Source: Oenanthe sinensis
Lineage: Eukaryota > Streptophyta > Magnoliopsida > Apiales > Apiaceae
Direction of reading: 5' to 3'
Length of the DNA stretch: 64,000 nucleotides
Assembly (NCBI GenBank): GCA_028671895.1
Contig: CM053796.1
Span: forward strand, 34,346,860 to 34,410,859
The notes under the pieces are model-generated. The model had not been told where the DNA came from and did not search any database. It saw nothing but the letters and a program-made list of their open reading frames with translations. A program made the translations under genes and the position numbers. Positions 11,535 through 24,677 of this stretch are shown piece by piece. The first letter of the stretch is position 1, and every line of letters starts with the position of its first letter.

Positions 11535-12736
11535 CTCCCTCCATCTCATTTTATAATGCTACTTTTGAAAAAATTACGAATTTTAAGAAAAAATTAGGTA
11601 AATAATTTGTTTCCTTAATTACCTCTAACAAGAGTATCTCCAACGCTGAACTCCTGTTAAAAATAGATCACTCAAACGATACTCATGTTAGGTATAATTT
11701 TAGATAAGAAGAGAGGCGCACGCTACATTTGTAGAGTCACTACCCATCATCTAAATGAATCCAGGTCAATTCTCATTCAAAATATCTCCTAACCTAACTC
11801 TAACCGAAGTCTTATTTTAAATTTTATTATTTATTTATTACATATAACATACTATCTTTATTCATTACTTAATAATTTAATTTAAAATATAATTGTCACT
11901 TATTAAATATATAATATTATAATATACAATATATATATATATATATATATTCATTATTAATATATGTATCGATGTAATATTTTTATTTTTATTTATAAAG
12001 TATTAATTTGATGTAATATTAAGCGTAAAATGTTATTTTATTGTTAATTAAATTTATAAAAATTCTAATATTCTAATATAATAAAATATGTTTTATAATA
12101 TATGTAATTAATGTTTGTTAACTTATTTTTACCAAGTTTAAATATGTTGTTATATTTTCAGTTGTAATAATTATTATTTTTATTTTATAATATTTAATTT
12201 AAAATATGTACATAAATATAAAAATATTATAATATTATCATTAAATATCTTTTTGCTAAATATATTTTATTTTAACTTGTATTAAATAAAATTAATAAAA
12301 TTAATTTTAGTTATATATTTAAAAATAATAATAAAATAATATTTTGAATATAACTAATGATTATAGCTAATACCACTGGAGCATAAATCCTTACAGGTTC
12401 TAAATATTTTAGATAATCATGTTTTAGCTTACAGTTTTAACTCTTCTCCAACGGAGATACTCTAATTACATTAAATATATATGAGTTACTTGTATATTTA
12501 AATTAGTCAAACATTGGAAATAGTAACACAAAGGTAATTTGTGAAAAATTATTGGGGCAATTTTTCAAAGACTTTTCCATAAATTACCCATGTATTTCTA
12601 TTTCCAATTAAATATAAAAGTAACTCATCTGCATTTAATGTAATTATTAGGGATGGACAAGTAAACAAATTATATACCTAACTTTTTTTAAGAAACATAA
12701 TTTTTTTAAAATGATATATAAAATGGGATGGAGGAG
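11535..12736. mobile_element. Stowaway-like foldback MITE split by an inner MITE
   Basis: The left end begins CTCCCTCCATCTCATTTTATA after TA; the right end, read in reverse, begins CTCCTCCATCCCATTTTATA. Both arms pair over about 100 bp, and a further inner hairpin follows at about 12460-12650. With the inner element (11631-12463) removed, the outer one is about 370 bp and folds almost completely on itself. The CTCCCTCC terminus is typical of Stowaway/mariner MITEs, but the expected right-hand TA duplication is not preserved. Confidence 0.7.
11631..12463. mobile_element. Inner MITE, AT-rich, terminal AGAGTATCTCC repeats
   Basis: Starts AGAGTATCTCCAACG and ends, in reverse, AGAGTATCTCCG. It interrupts the left arm of the outer foldback element: CTCTAA to its left and CTAATTAC to its right rejoin the arm, consistent with a TAA-type duplication. 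That suggests a PIF/Harbinger (Tourist-like) origin. The interior is almost pure A/T and non-coding. Confidence 0.6.
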
Positions 12737-13007
12737 TCAACAAATTAAATGACATTTAATTTTTGAACTTTACCAAATTTAACACACGCTATCTCATTCC
12801 TACATGTTATTAATGCTAACCATGAAGAAGATGCCTTACGCCACCTTATTCTCTTTCATTAACGGCCTCTCATCTCTTAAAGGGACTTTTTGACTCGATA
12901 CATTTATCTCCAACTCTTGCAGTTAGATAAAATATATTAATATGCATGTGTGCAATGTATATATTATGTTTCATTCATTCCACTTCACTACTACATTCAA
13001 TTCTGCC

Positions 13008-14408
13008 ATGGACTCCCAGGATTTCCCACCTCCCATAACCAATACAAATCCACCACAAGCCACCCCACATGGCCCCATCTCATCACCTATAATCACCATG
13101 GCTGGGAAACTGAAAAGCAATCTACTTTTTCGATCTAAATGGTCTGAGCTGAATGGAGCCATGGGGGATTTGGGCACTTATATTCCTATAGTATTGGCCT
13201 TGACATTAGCCAAAGACCTTAATCTCGGAACAACTCTAGTTTTCACTGGTGTCTACAACATTGTTACTGGTGCAATTTACGGGGTTCCCATGCCAGTGCA
13301 ACCAATGAAATCCATTGCTGCAGTTGCCATTTCCTCCCCAGATTTTGGGATTCCAGAGGTAATGGCTGCTGGAATTTGTACTGCTGCGATATTATTTTTA
13401 TTAGGCGTGACAGGTTTGATGCAACTTGTTTACAAGCTTATTCCTTTGCCTGTTGTTAGGGGTATTCAACTGGCACAAGGCCTTTCATTTGCACTCACTG
13501 CAGTGAAGTATGTGCAAAAAGAGCAAAATTTTGCCAAGTCTAAATCTAGTGGGGAAAGGCCTTGGATTGGATTGGATGGGATAGTCTTGGCTCTTGTTTG
13601 TGCCATTTTTATAATTGTCGTTACTGGGGCAGGAGATGAACATGACGAGGTGATTGATGATTTGGGCGGTGGTGTAGAAAGATTTGACAAAAGGAGAAGG
13701 TTGAGGAAAATCATAGCTTCTCTTCCTTCTGCTTTTATAATCTTTGTGTTAGGTGTGATTTTGGCCTTCATAAGAGGGCCTAAAGTAGTGAAAGATATTA
13801 CATTTGGTCCATCATCTTTTGGAGTTATTAGGTTGTCTAAGCAAGCATGGAAGGATGGATTTATCAAAGGAACAATCCCTCAGCTACCCTTATCAGTTCT
13901 GAATTCGGTTATTGCAGTCTGTAAGTTGTCGTCTGATCTTTTCCCAGGCAGGGATATCTCTGCAACATCAGTTTCAGTTTCGGTGGGAGTGATGAACCTA
14001 GTAGGGTGTTGGTTTGGGGCCATGCCATGTTGCCATGGTGCAGGGGGACTAGCTGGACAGTACAAGTTTGGTGGGAGGAGTGGAGGTTGTGTAGCACTTC
14101 TTGGCGCAGCTAAGCTGGCTCTAGGCTTACTGTTGGGTAGCTCCTTGGTGAAGATTTTGAACCAATTTCCTGTTGGGGTTTTGGGGGTGCTCCTATTGTT
14201 TGCTGGGATTGAGCTAGCTATGTGTTGTAAAGATATGAACTCCAAAGAAGACTCCTTTGTGATGCTTTTGTGCACAGCCGTTTCCTTGGTGGGTTCAAGT
14301 GCTGCAAAAGGATTTGTGTGTGGTCTAGTGGTGTATGTACTACTCAAGTTTAGGAAATTCGGTGAAAAGAAACCCTGTTCCAGTATATATTTAGACACAA
14401 ACCCATAA
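13008..14408 (+). CDS. MOT1: Molybdate transporter MOT1 (SULTR5 family)
   Basis: A single uninterrupted exon of 466 codons. Group 5 sulfate-transporter-like proteins carry molybdate, across the plasma membrane, mitochondrial envelope or tonoplast depending on the member, and supply molybdenum for cofactor synthesis. Diagnostic stretches are ELNGAMGDLGTYIPIVLAL near residue 50, VPMPVQPMKSIAAVAIS near 100, PWIGLDGIVLALVC near 190, TIPQLPLSVLNSVIAVC near 300 and CHGAGGLAGQYKFGGRSGG near 350. These hold about ten hydrophobic segments; there is no C-terminal STAS domain, as expected for MOT1. A hydrophilic loop (GAGDEHDEVIDDLGGGVERF) sits where Arabidopsis MOT1 has an acidic run. An in-frame ATG 66 bases upstream (12942) would add 22 residues. 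I chose 13008 because family members begin with a short polar tail like MDSQDF. MOT1 versus a close paralogue is not resolved. Confidence 0.95.
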   Translation: MDSQDFPPPITNTNPPQATPHGPISSPIITMAGKLKSNLLFRSKWSELNGAMGDLGTYIPIVLALTLAKDLNLGTTLVFTGVYNIVTGAIYGVPMPVQPMKSIAAVAISSPDFGIPEVMAAGICTAAILFLLGVTGLMQLVYKLIPLPVVRGIQLAQGLSFALTAVKYVQKEQNFAKSKSSGERPWIGLDGIVLALVCAIFIIVVTGAGDEHDEVIDDLGGGVERFDKRRRLRKIIASLPSAFIIFVLGVILAFIRGPKVVKDITFGPSSFGVIRLSKQAWKDGFIKGTIPQLPLSVLNSVIAVCKLSSDLFPGRDISATSVSVSVGVMNLVGCWFGAMPCCHGAGGLAGQYKFGGRSGGCVALLGAAKLALGLLLGSSLVKILNQFPVGVLGVLLLFAGIELAMCCKDMNSKEDSFVMLLCTAVSLVGSSAAKGFVCGLVVYVLLKFRKFGEKKPCSSIYLDTNP

Positions 14409-15164
14409 CTTCTCTGTACACACATTCTTAATTTAGGGTTTGGTGAACCGATAAAGTTCCGTTTGGAAGTGGTCGAAAATTAAACGTTTTCAACGCAACC
14501 AAACCAACAAAAGTAGTGATTATATATAGAACTTCTGAAACTACTTTGGTGTTTCCATTGCCTACTTTTATTCCCATAAAGATCAATATATAATGCTGAA
14601 TTCATCAATGCTATATAATTTGTGTATATATGCCTATACGAAAACAAGGAAAGTTATAAACACCTAACCTAACATCTGTTTTCTTCATGTTGAAGATACT
14701 TAAAATGTGGCAGGAAGAGCAAGAACTTCAGTATATAATTGATATAAGCAGGACCTGCATGAAGATCAACCATCGTTTAAAGTCATAGATCAGATAGGGT
14801 TGTATAAATGATTAAAAGTTATCTAATACACCTGGTAATTTTAAGGCTTAACTAAGAAGATGTTTCATGTTACCGCAGTTCTGCAGCAATGTAAATCATA
14901 AATCAAAGCAATTATCTGTATATATGAGAAGGAAGATGATATACGTATAGAGGTGCTGTTATCGTTGAAATTACATCTTCTGCATCAAAGCTTGACAAAC
15001 ATGGATGACGTTGCTAGACAAATGCATACAATTAATTGTCAGCTGATATTACAAGCCTACAAGGTAGGCTGTCATTACCTCATTATATGTAGTTTTTCAG
15101 TTTATCAAGCTGCTCTCTAATGCGAGAAGAACTGGGACTAATTAAAAGATTAAATCTTGTTGCA
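14409..15164. other. Convergent 3' flanks of MOT1 and AGD14-like genes
   Basis: 756 bp of AT-rich non-coding DNA between the stop codons of two genes that face each other. No reading frame, RNA gene or inverted-repeat element was recognised. Confidence 0.6.
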
Positions 15165-18100
15165 CTACGCAAATGGGTTTTTACCAGCAGATGAGAAGGG
15201 ATTTGAAGCCATGGGGATTAAATTACTAGAGTAACCGCCCATGGAATGTTGAATTTGGTTCAGTGAGGCAGAAGCAGCGATACCAGCATCATTACCACCG
15301 AAACTACCAGTTCCTTTTGGTCTACAAATGGAAAAGAAGAAAATAATCAGCCAGAAAAACTAAGACATAGTTTCGCTTTGCGGAAACAAAACAAGGGATC
15401 TTAAATGGCAAAGAAAGATGCACACAGTAATAAATAACCAAGATGATACTGGAATATAAATTGAAACGAGAGACCAAAAATAAAGATTGAAAACTGCATG
15501 GACATATGATTAATGTTTTGAAATATAGGACTGGAGAATGATGTTTTTATCAGGAATTGAGCAAAAAGGATCTCTATACAAGATGATACTGGAATATAAT
15601 TGAAACGAGAGATTAAAAAATTGTATGGCCGATATATGTTTTGATATATAGGACAGGTGATTAATGTTGTTATCAAGAAGTGAGCAAGGAGTATCTCTAA
15701 ACAAATACTTTAAGTACATACCTGGGGCTTGGTGTATTGCTAGGTAATTGTTGCCCTGTGTGTAATCCTGAAATTGTTAAATGAGAAGATGAGAAACAAA
15801 AAATATATATAGAACGGGATATTATGTGAATTATATTAAAGTGTTAGCATTCCAACTACGATTATTGAATATTACCTGTAGACATGTACATTCCATAAGA
15901 AGAAAAATCTGGAGGCAGTCCAGATGCAAAAGGTGATAGCTGAGTCTGCAAGCCCGCATGAGGTGACATCTGTGGAATTGATCCTGTGAAAGATGCTATG
16001 GAGGATATCTGTTTTATAAGATGTGAAGTTTGAAATGTTACGGTTCAAATATTTACTTGACTTTAATTAAGATACATAAAGTATAAAACCGCAGAAAAAT
16101 ATCTCTTGACGCTCGTGTATTTTTAGACTGCGTCAAACTGGAATGCTCTTTTTATAACTCTATTCATTTTATTATCTTGATTTTGTTTTCTGAAACCATT
16201 ATCTATGATATGGATTATTCAGGTTACAACAATTTGGTACCGCACTTGCAGCACGTTGTTCCCTTTCGTGGGAATTAACAACTAGTGGGAAAGAGACCCT
16301 ATCGATCACCTTTCAGTTTTATGCAATTGACAATACTATGACTTGAAAAAAATTGGCAAGTACAGAATGCAATCATATGTAGTATTGAAGACAAGCAAGT
16401 ATGCAATAGCTTAGAGTACAGAGATGTTGCTAGAGGAAATGAACTGACAGGGCCCTATCATCATTTGAAAATTTGAAATAAATGAAAGTAGTTGATGCAC
16501 GTACCATTGCACCTTGAACTGGTCTGGAGTCATCTCCAAGATCAAATGGGTTCCTTGATTTTTCAGAACCAGGAAAGGCAATCACATTCTGGTTTAAAAA
16601 ATTGAATCAGAATGAAAAGATAAATACAGTCTCCCATCAACAAATAGATTGTTAATATACAAACTTGTTAATATTTGTTCCAGGTTATATGCCTTACTGA
16701 CGAAGGAGCATATTGCATGCCATATCCCACTCCATAAGTTGGATGAAACTGAAAGTTATTTATTGGTGCAGAATATGTGGGATAACTGAATGTGAAAAGT
16801 TCCTGAAGGAAAAAAATATGAATCACTACAAGAAAGTAATAAAAAAACACAAAAGCAATACAAATCAGGTTGCTAGTAACCGCTGGAAGCTCTTTTCTTC
16901 CAGTAGATTTTGATCCATTTCCAGGAGAAGTGGTAGTTTGAGCTTCTTTAGAGACAGCTTGAGAGGATTGGTCAGCTAATGCATCACCTGGAGATTTTTG
17001 AGCAGTTGATGCTGGTAAATAAGGCCTTGACTGCAGGCATTCACATTATAATTGTGTATAAATTACAAGCAGCAAATAACAGGGTGGGTAAATTAATGTA
17101 CTAACAATTTACATGCTATTTTCAATGAGAGAAAAAGCAATATGTCCATTAAAATGTATGGTTCTCCAAATCTTAAAAATTGAGTTTAAATGATATGAAA
17201 AAATTCTTTCACCTGATCAAGGAAAGCTTCAAATGTTGGTGTGTCCTGTGGACTAGTAGAGGTATTAGCTCCAGCAGGAGATGCAGAAGGCTTATTTTGC
17301 TGTGTTGTTTGGACTTTCTTTTCTTCAGCTATCCGTGACACTGGATAAACACTGCCAAACGAATGGTTTTGTGCATTTCCTACTGATGAAGATGCTGCAG
17401 CAGCCTCGCCAGTGGGAGTTACTGATATCCTTGGTGTTAATGCATTTTTAGTAGTAACGGCACCAGTAGATGAAGTTACAGGTTCAGTTGAAGCCTTGGG
17501 TTCAGTTGATGAGGCTAAAGGAGTTGATGAAGCTGTAGGTACAATTGATGAAGCTACAGATTTGGGTGATGAAGCTACAGATGAAGTTGATATAGTTGCA
17601 GGTCCAGTTGATGAAGCTGCATTACTACTTGGATTTTCAGATGCATTCCCCACTAGTAAACCTGATAATTCAAATAATAAAGATTCCACAGAATTTACAC
17701 TGGGAGGATTATAAGTCTTCTGCACCGTCGAAGATTGAATAGAGGAACCGCTTTCTGTTTGTGCTTTACTAGAAGAATCAGGTAACTCAGATTTATTATC
17801 ATACTGAATTAAATCACTTGCACTTGCTGCTTTAGTGTCATCTGACTTCACATCAGCAGAACCATGATTATCAGAAAATGATTTTTCCTGCAGTGAGAAA
17901 CATCAAACATAAATATAATTCATGTTGAACTGTCTCAATATATTAGATTTTTTGAGAATCTAGGCATGAACTAAATATCCTTCAAGTGTTACCAAATTAA
18001 AAGAACTAAACTTTTGGAAATTAACAGACAGGATTCTTAACTGAAGGACTTAGTGATCATCTTAAACTTAAACTATAAATGAGAAAGACAACTGATTTTA

Positions 18101-20781
18101 ATGTTTAGCTAGCACATGCATTTCTTTGCAGGCTGTTAATACAATAAGAACTTGGATAATTACGGCATGCCGCTCTACCAATCAATAAGATGCAAGGTTC
18201 AACCTTGGGAAATTGATATGGTGTGCATGATATGTCTAGTTTGTCTACGGTTTTTAAACCTATCGTCACATTTTTAAACTTTCTTTATACCAGTTTTGAG
18301 GCTGAGATTTATATGAATTAATGAAATTCAATACATGCAATATTGAATGTTGTATATCAGCCTAAAATTACTAGCGACTTTCGGTCCTAACTCCTAAGAT
18401 ACTGAGTGCCGTATATGCTATTGCAACTTGCAAACTGATACAATTATATCACTTCAAGTATAAATATTGAGTATTTTACAGATAATAACCGAATCAAATA
18501 ATAGCCAGTGGACCTCTATACTTCACATGGGAGGAATTAAGTTTCCAGTCTTGTGGAAGACATGACCAAGAAATAGCCAGTGGCATATTTCTTCTTCAAG
18601 GTTTTAATATTGGTGACTGATTAGTGAACATTTTCCCTTCAACCACATTTGCATTTCCATTAACAATATTTTTATGGCATTTGAAAATTTTCTTATGCAG
18701 ACAACATCAACACATCTATGAACAAATATAACCGAGATGGTGATGCAAGATACTAACAAAAAACTACAAGCTCTTGGAGAAGGGCACTTAGTATCTCAAC
18801 TGACTCATCTGTAATGTAAATATTTCTTACCAACCTTTATTATTAGTTACTGTTTAATTTGGCAAAATTAACAGTGCCATTATTTCTCACTCAAGATGCA
18901 GCAGGAAACAAGAAGATAATTTTCAAAGAGTTATAAAGCAATGGCATACTTTAACAGTAGCAAGTAACGAAGACTATTTTTGTCCTTTCTTATGATAAAA
19001 ACACAGTGACATCATGTCACTGATCAATGATCTGTACATGGTCCTCACCTGATCATAAGCAGCGCCATTAGCATCCTTGGCCTTATTTACTTTAGGGAGA
19101 TCACTGACTTTCAGAGTTGGAGCGTTCTCACCCATAATATCTGTAAGAGGGCGTAACACTGGAAGGCTCACCTTCTCTGTTATCCTTTGAGCTTCTGATG
19201 CCATATTGTCTGCCTTCTCCCTTATCCTTTGAGGTTCTGGCGACATACTGGAGTCAGAGCTAGTAGTCCTAAAGCTTTGTGATCGTCTTCCATATCTATC
19301 ATTTTGATTCCTGTTATCGACTATCTCAAAGCGAGCAGCCGAACGACTCCTACGAGTTCCATATCTCTCATATATGCTATCTGGACTTCTGCCCTCAATA
19401 TAAATTTTATAATCTTTGCCATCAATATAATTTCTATTCTTTCTATTATCAATATAATCTCTGTGATTCCTGTCACTGCTTCCACTTGGACTTGATCTTT
19501 CATGATAACGCCTCTCATAGAAGTCCTCCCTTGAACCCAGGCCAGACTTCTCAATAAAATGCTTCTCATGGAAGTTACCCTTGTGAACCTGTAGTATGAG
19601 TATTATAACCTTAGTCGTGAGGATAGCTTTGACGGAGAGAGTCTGCTAAACTTTACTATGCAATACGCGTCGACTAATACGCTTGTTTAGTTAAATAGGA
19701 CCATCTCAAAGGCAGCAAAGCTGTATAAATTAAGATTTTTTGTTCAGTGCAAAAAGCTTACTGATTTTGCCATTGTATGCATGTCGAAACTCCTCTCTCC
19801 AGTATATCTTCTATCCACATAGACGTGCTTGATAAAATCTCGAAGTCTATGAATATTACTGGAACACAAAAGAAAGTAATGATTAGACTGTGTTCTTAAT
19901 GATACTTAAATCAGAATAGTGCATACAAATAACTACCTGCCATCCGGATGAGTATTACGTTCTGGATCCCATGCTTTGAGATAAATTTGTCTAGCTCGCT
20001 ATATTGTGTAAAAGCAAGATAGAGAGATATAGTTAGAAGATGGGATAAGATGCTAGAAAGACCATTGCAGTATCAAATGAACATGCACAGATACCTCATT
20101 TCCAGCAGCTTGAAGTGCAGTGACTTCTTCGGATTTAAACTTGGCCATCGACACTGATTTGACTCGATGACTGAACTCCCGACTGACATTATTTGCACAA
20201 CTAATTAGCTAAGTCATGCGATGATCTAATACTACAGATAATGCATAGCAGGGGGTGGAGCATAATAGGTTGATTCAAGAACTTACTTTACTCCGCTGCA
20301 GGTTGTGCAAACAAATGTCAAGAAAGTTGTGCAAACATATTGTGGGCCCTGAAAAGAAGACAATGCCATTGGTTGACTAAATAATCGTCTTAGATATTGA
20401 TTCCTTTGGAATATTATCTGTATTTATTTTTTTAAGAACTGTAAGAAACAAGAAGAACCTACTTCCATCAATCCATCCTAATAAACACATTGCTTATATA
20501 TAGAACAAACATGAAACTCCACATTGTCCTGATAGTTTTAAGTTTCAACAATTAACGATTTTTGATGCCCGTCGAAATTTTGCTCCAGAAAATAAAGCAA
20601 GAAAGAGAATCATTTTAATGAAATGCTTATTTTTCAATATAAAAAAAAGTACAATTTAACAAATGAACAAGAACCCCCTTACCAAATGGTTACAATTGAT
20701 ACATCTTTTATTTTCTGGGAGTTTCAGAAGTCCTCGAATAATCCTTTCGAGTCTTTCTTCTTCCCTCTTTCGCTGCGACAT
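15165..20781 (-). CDS. AGD14: ADP-ribosylation factor GTPase-activating protein, AGD14 type
   Basis: Thirteen exons in transcript order: 20683-20781, 20287-20348, 20095-20182, 19937-19998, 19762-19858, 19049-19588, 17213-17887, 16881-17030, 16698-16802, 16505-16588, 15876-16008, 15722-15767, 15165-15321. All phases join, giving about 765 residues. The N-terminus (MSQRKREEERLERIIRGLLK) leads into an ARF-GAP zinc finger with the CX2CX16CX2CX4R pattern: C27, C30, C47, C50 and the arginine at 55. Usual H in HREF is N here (VNREFSHRVKS). Then come the conserved HRVKSVSMAKF and ARQIYLKAWD blocks. The rest is low-complexity: Arg/Ser/Tyr-rich (exon 6), Ser/Thr/Ala-rich (exon 7), and a tail with NPF motifs (NPFDLG, NPFSS, KNPFA), which in related proteins bind EH-domain endocytic adaptors. 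Its role is stimulating GTP hydrolysis on ARF GTPases in vesicle traffic. It ends NPFA-stop at 15165. The AGD14 versus AGD15 assignment rests on the long tail. Confidence 0.92.
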
Positions 20782-22258
20782 TTTTCTTCAATGTTTTCCA
20801 CCCTGCCACCTCAATCTGAGAAAGACACATTCACAAGAGGCAGGATAAATAAAACATGATCATCAAATGATCAAAAACAATATATATATATATATACACA
20901 CACACTAAGGATCAGCAAGAAAATGGGTACCAGCTAAATTAAGCAAACATGCAACAGGTATATAGACAAAACAATGTTGTGCATTGTAAGATATCCCATG
21001 TAAAGAACACCCGGTAAGTAGAATTTTGTCAAATTAGCTTATTTTTATATTATGATATTATGATGGCTAAAATAAAATCAAAATTATTGAGTAATCTAAC
21101 TGAACAAACCAACTATATGAACTATGTTAAGGCATATAATTTCGGCGGAATATATTAATTTTTTGAATTGTGTGTATTTTTTATTTGTAAAAATTAATAT
21201 GTGTTATAAGAAAGTTTTTGATTTAAGGCAAAGTGGAACCTAGAACTTGAGATGACATATATTAAACTCTTGACTATTTATGTTATTTAATTGTACTCAA
21301 CGCTTTAAAACTTTTTAAATTAAGTATTTTGATGTTAAAATATATGTATTTATGTATGAATGCATGTCATGATAAAATTATTATAATTATAACTTTAAAA
21401 AACTCATATCACACTAGCGATATCCCGTTATTTAATTATAATAAATCATGCTATGTGTACACACACAAAAAATGAAGCACACACGTCCAATATATAATCA
21501 ATTCGTAATTATATAAAAAAAAAGTCAGATTATAGGCCCCATACCATCCCTTAAAGTTTTATCCATAATTAAAAATATATAAACCAATTTTTTTTTTAAA
21601 ATTAACAACATTTAAAATAATAATTACCGGTTATACAATATCTAAATTTAATAAACTTAAAATAAATATATAAAAGTTGAAATATTATAATATAAATAAA
21701 AATTTATAAAATATTAAGAAATTTTTGTGCATCCGTGCAGATTACAAGAACCAAAATACAGTAGTAGTTTGCCACTCTAGGAAGCTAACGAAAACGTATT
21801 CGACACGGGTCGGGTCGGGTCGGGTCAAACTCAAGAACAACACAACACTTGTGCTACTGGATTGTAAATTCCAACTTCATCCCCCAAATAACCCTCACAA
21901 CCTTAAAATCATATATCTAACACATCCTATAATTCAGGACCAGGAGAATATTGGTCTGAACATCAACATTTACGACCACATTGGAATGTATACACACAGT
22001 TTGATATTTAAGGTATAATATATACATGTGCAGTGGGACAAAACAGAAAGGCTTTTGGTCAGGTTTGTTTTGCATAAGTATGTTTAAATGATTGATGGGT
22101 TTGCTTTATTTTGAGATTTTATTCGTGGGTTTTGTTGTTTATTAGGTTCTTGAGTGTTTTTGTGACTTATATGTATGTATTATGTGGGGACTAAGACATG
22201 TTTCTTAGTCCCCCATGAATGAATTTTGAAGTGGGTTAGGAGTTAGAAGTTGGAAATC
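20782..22258. other. Shared upstream region of divergent AGD14 and TIC236 genes
   Basis: 1477 bp between two start codons pointing apart. The AGD14 side has a long pyrimidine/purine mix and an (AT)n/(AC)n tract at about 20880-20907. The middle (about 21000-21720) is very AT-rich. A pentamer run CGGGT x4 lies near 21806-21827. No gene was recognised. Confidence 0.6.
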
Positions 22259-24622
22259 ATGAGTGTCTCGTTGCGCAATTCGATTCTTGGTGTTCCTGTT
22301 CAATGTTATGGAAATCGAAGAAATAGTAATGGGAATTTAGTTGGTGTGGGGGTAAGTAGAAGGGGTTCTCGTAAATGTGTTATTCGTGCTAAGAACAATG
22401 ATTGGGTTTCTAAAGGGGTTAAGCTTTCACATTTTTGTGGGAGAAATGTGGAGTTGTTGTGGAAGAATATTGGGTTGAGAAGTGGGATGATGGTGAATTG
22501 CGTTAAAGATCCTTTTGTGAAAAGTAAGACTTTGGTTAAGACGAGGTTGGCTCCGGTATGGGAAGAGGGTTTATTAATAGTTAGGTGTTCTGTCTTCTGT
22601 GCGGTCATGTCTGGGGTGTGTCTGTTGTTATGGTATGGGCAGGTGAAGGCTAAGAGTTTTGTGGAAACCAAGCTTTTGCCTTCTGTTTGTGCAGCACTGA
22701 GTGAACATATTCAGCGGGACCTTGATTTTGGGAAAGTTAGAAGAATTTCACCTTTAAGCATTACGTTGGAGTCATGCTCTTTTGGGCCTCACGTGGAAGA
22801 ATTTTCTTGCGGTGAGGTTCCTACTATAAAACTACGTGTTCTTCCTTTTTCAAGTTTACGGAGGGGGAAGATTGTTGTTGATGCGGTTTTACATAATCCT
22901 AGTTTATTAGTCGTGCAAAAGAAGAACTATACTTGGTTGGGTATTCCTTTTACGGAAGGGATTGTTCCGAGGCACTTGTCAACTGAAGAAGGAATTGATC
23001 ATCGTACAAAGACCAGGAGGATTGCTAGAGAGGATGCATTTGCTCGCATGGTCCAAGAGAGAGATAATGCAGCTATAGAGGCTGCAAAAATGGGTTATAT
23101 ATTTTCTGATGGAGGTTCAAGTTCTTCTGAGTTTGATATTACGAAAGCATTTGCAAGCAATCCAACAGGACTAGCAACTTCTGAACCAATATTTTGCATG
23201 GATGAGAGATTGCACTGGCGAGATCATCATTGCATGGATGCAGGTGTGGAGTATGATATGAAGCATGCAGACCTAGAAAAATCTTTTGGAGTAAATACTC
23301 CTGGATCAGGAATTAAATTTTGGCCTAAATTAATACCAGGCCCTATTAAGCGTAAGTTCAAGAGAAGGGCTAATGGGCGAGATATCTCTGCAGCTGGTAT
23401 TTCAGCAAAAACGCGAATTCTCGAGCGTAGTGCATCAGCAGCACATGCATACTTCCTGGGGGTATTGCAACGCGGAGACCCTAATCACTTGTCTAAAGGT
23501 AATGATGTTATGAATCTTGAAGAGGTTCTTCCAAAGCCCGACAATGAGACTACTGGTGCCTGTACTTCTATCTCGAATAGCTCGGATGATATGGCTGTGG
23601 AGCCTCAGACTACAGGATTGAATACTAGAAGAAACAGAAATAATGAGAATAAAAAATTTGAAGGCGATGAAACTTACTTGACTGACAAGGAAACCTTGAA
23701 CCTGGATAGCAATATGGAGAATGTAACTGCAAATACTGAAAATTCGAGAAACCATATCCTTTCTGAAGATAACCATTATGGTGAAAATACCATGAAAGCT
23801 AGTTTTAATAGTGATCCGTCTGTTTCAACTCAAGAAAGTGTAATTGGAGATAAAAGCTCCAGTAAAAAGTTATCATCTGTTAGAGATGTTACAGGTGTAA
23901 TGACAGCAAAGGCTTTTGATATAAATAAAGATATTCAAGGAGTTGCCTTTGTGAATAAAGACACGGATAGCAAAGAAAAATCAAGTGTACAGAGTGGTCA
24001 GGTGCTGGAGTATGATGAAAGCAACTCAGAAGATCAAGGAGTCCCTACATCCCAAATATCAAAATCCCTAAACCCTGATCCTCTACATGCAGTACAACAT
24101 TCGGATTCTGTATGGCCTTGGAGCCTAGAATCAGGTTTAAATTCTTTTAGCAGTGGAATGGGAAAATTTTGGTCATCCGTAGTTACTCATCCATTCCAAC
24201 GTCTTAAGTCAGAGTTCAGCCCGAAAGTTAAAGATATTGTTGCAGAACTTGTTGAAAAGGTTGATGAAGGGGAGACCTTAAGTATTGAAAAAATGCTTCC
24301 AATAACTCTGGATTCTGTTCATTTTAAAGATGGAACATTAATGCTCCTTGCTTATGGTGACAATGAGCCCAGGTAGCTGCTTTTTTCCCCATGAAATATA
24401 TCTGTTTCTTGTATTGCATTGTACTAAACTGGACAACATTTATGAGATAGGCTCATAGTGTTTACCACTTTACCCTCTATTGTTAGATATGTACGGAGGC
24501 ATGCTAGTCTTACATCTACCTGTTAAGTTTGGAATGTGCATTTGAGACTATTATAAATCATAGTGTTGGTAACCCATGTCGACGTTCACTTGCTTCTTGC
24601 CTGACTCGACTTGCACTTGCTT

Positions 24623-24677
<55 letters not shown>

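Larger units (their letters stand above)
10571..13007. other. Intergenic region between KC1-like gene and MOT1
   Basis: AT-rich, with no gene-like reading frame. It holds the 3' flank of the channel gene, a long foldback MITE at 11535-12736 with a second MITE inside it, a short (AT)n run near 11930-11950, and then about 270 bp of upstream region for the MOT1-like gene. An in-frame upstream ATG lies at 12942. Confidence 0.7.

Noticed and set aside
13880..14425. 181-codon minus-strand frame across the MOT1 exon
   Set aside because: A shadow of the highly conserved MOT1 reading frame; no domain and no independent start context.
17412..17714. 100-codon + strand frame with a repetitive DEA/VDEA pattern
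   Set aside because: It lies exactly opposite the Ser/Thr/Ala-rich exon 7 of the AGD14-like gene and reflects that exon's low-complexity composition.
18160..18215. tRNA-like stretch with an A-box-like and a GGTTCAACC motif
   Set aside because: The A-box-like sequence reads on the minus strand while the B-box-like one reads on the plus strand; no cloverleaf can be built.
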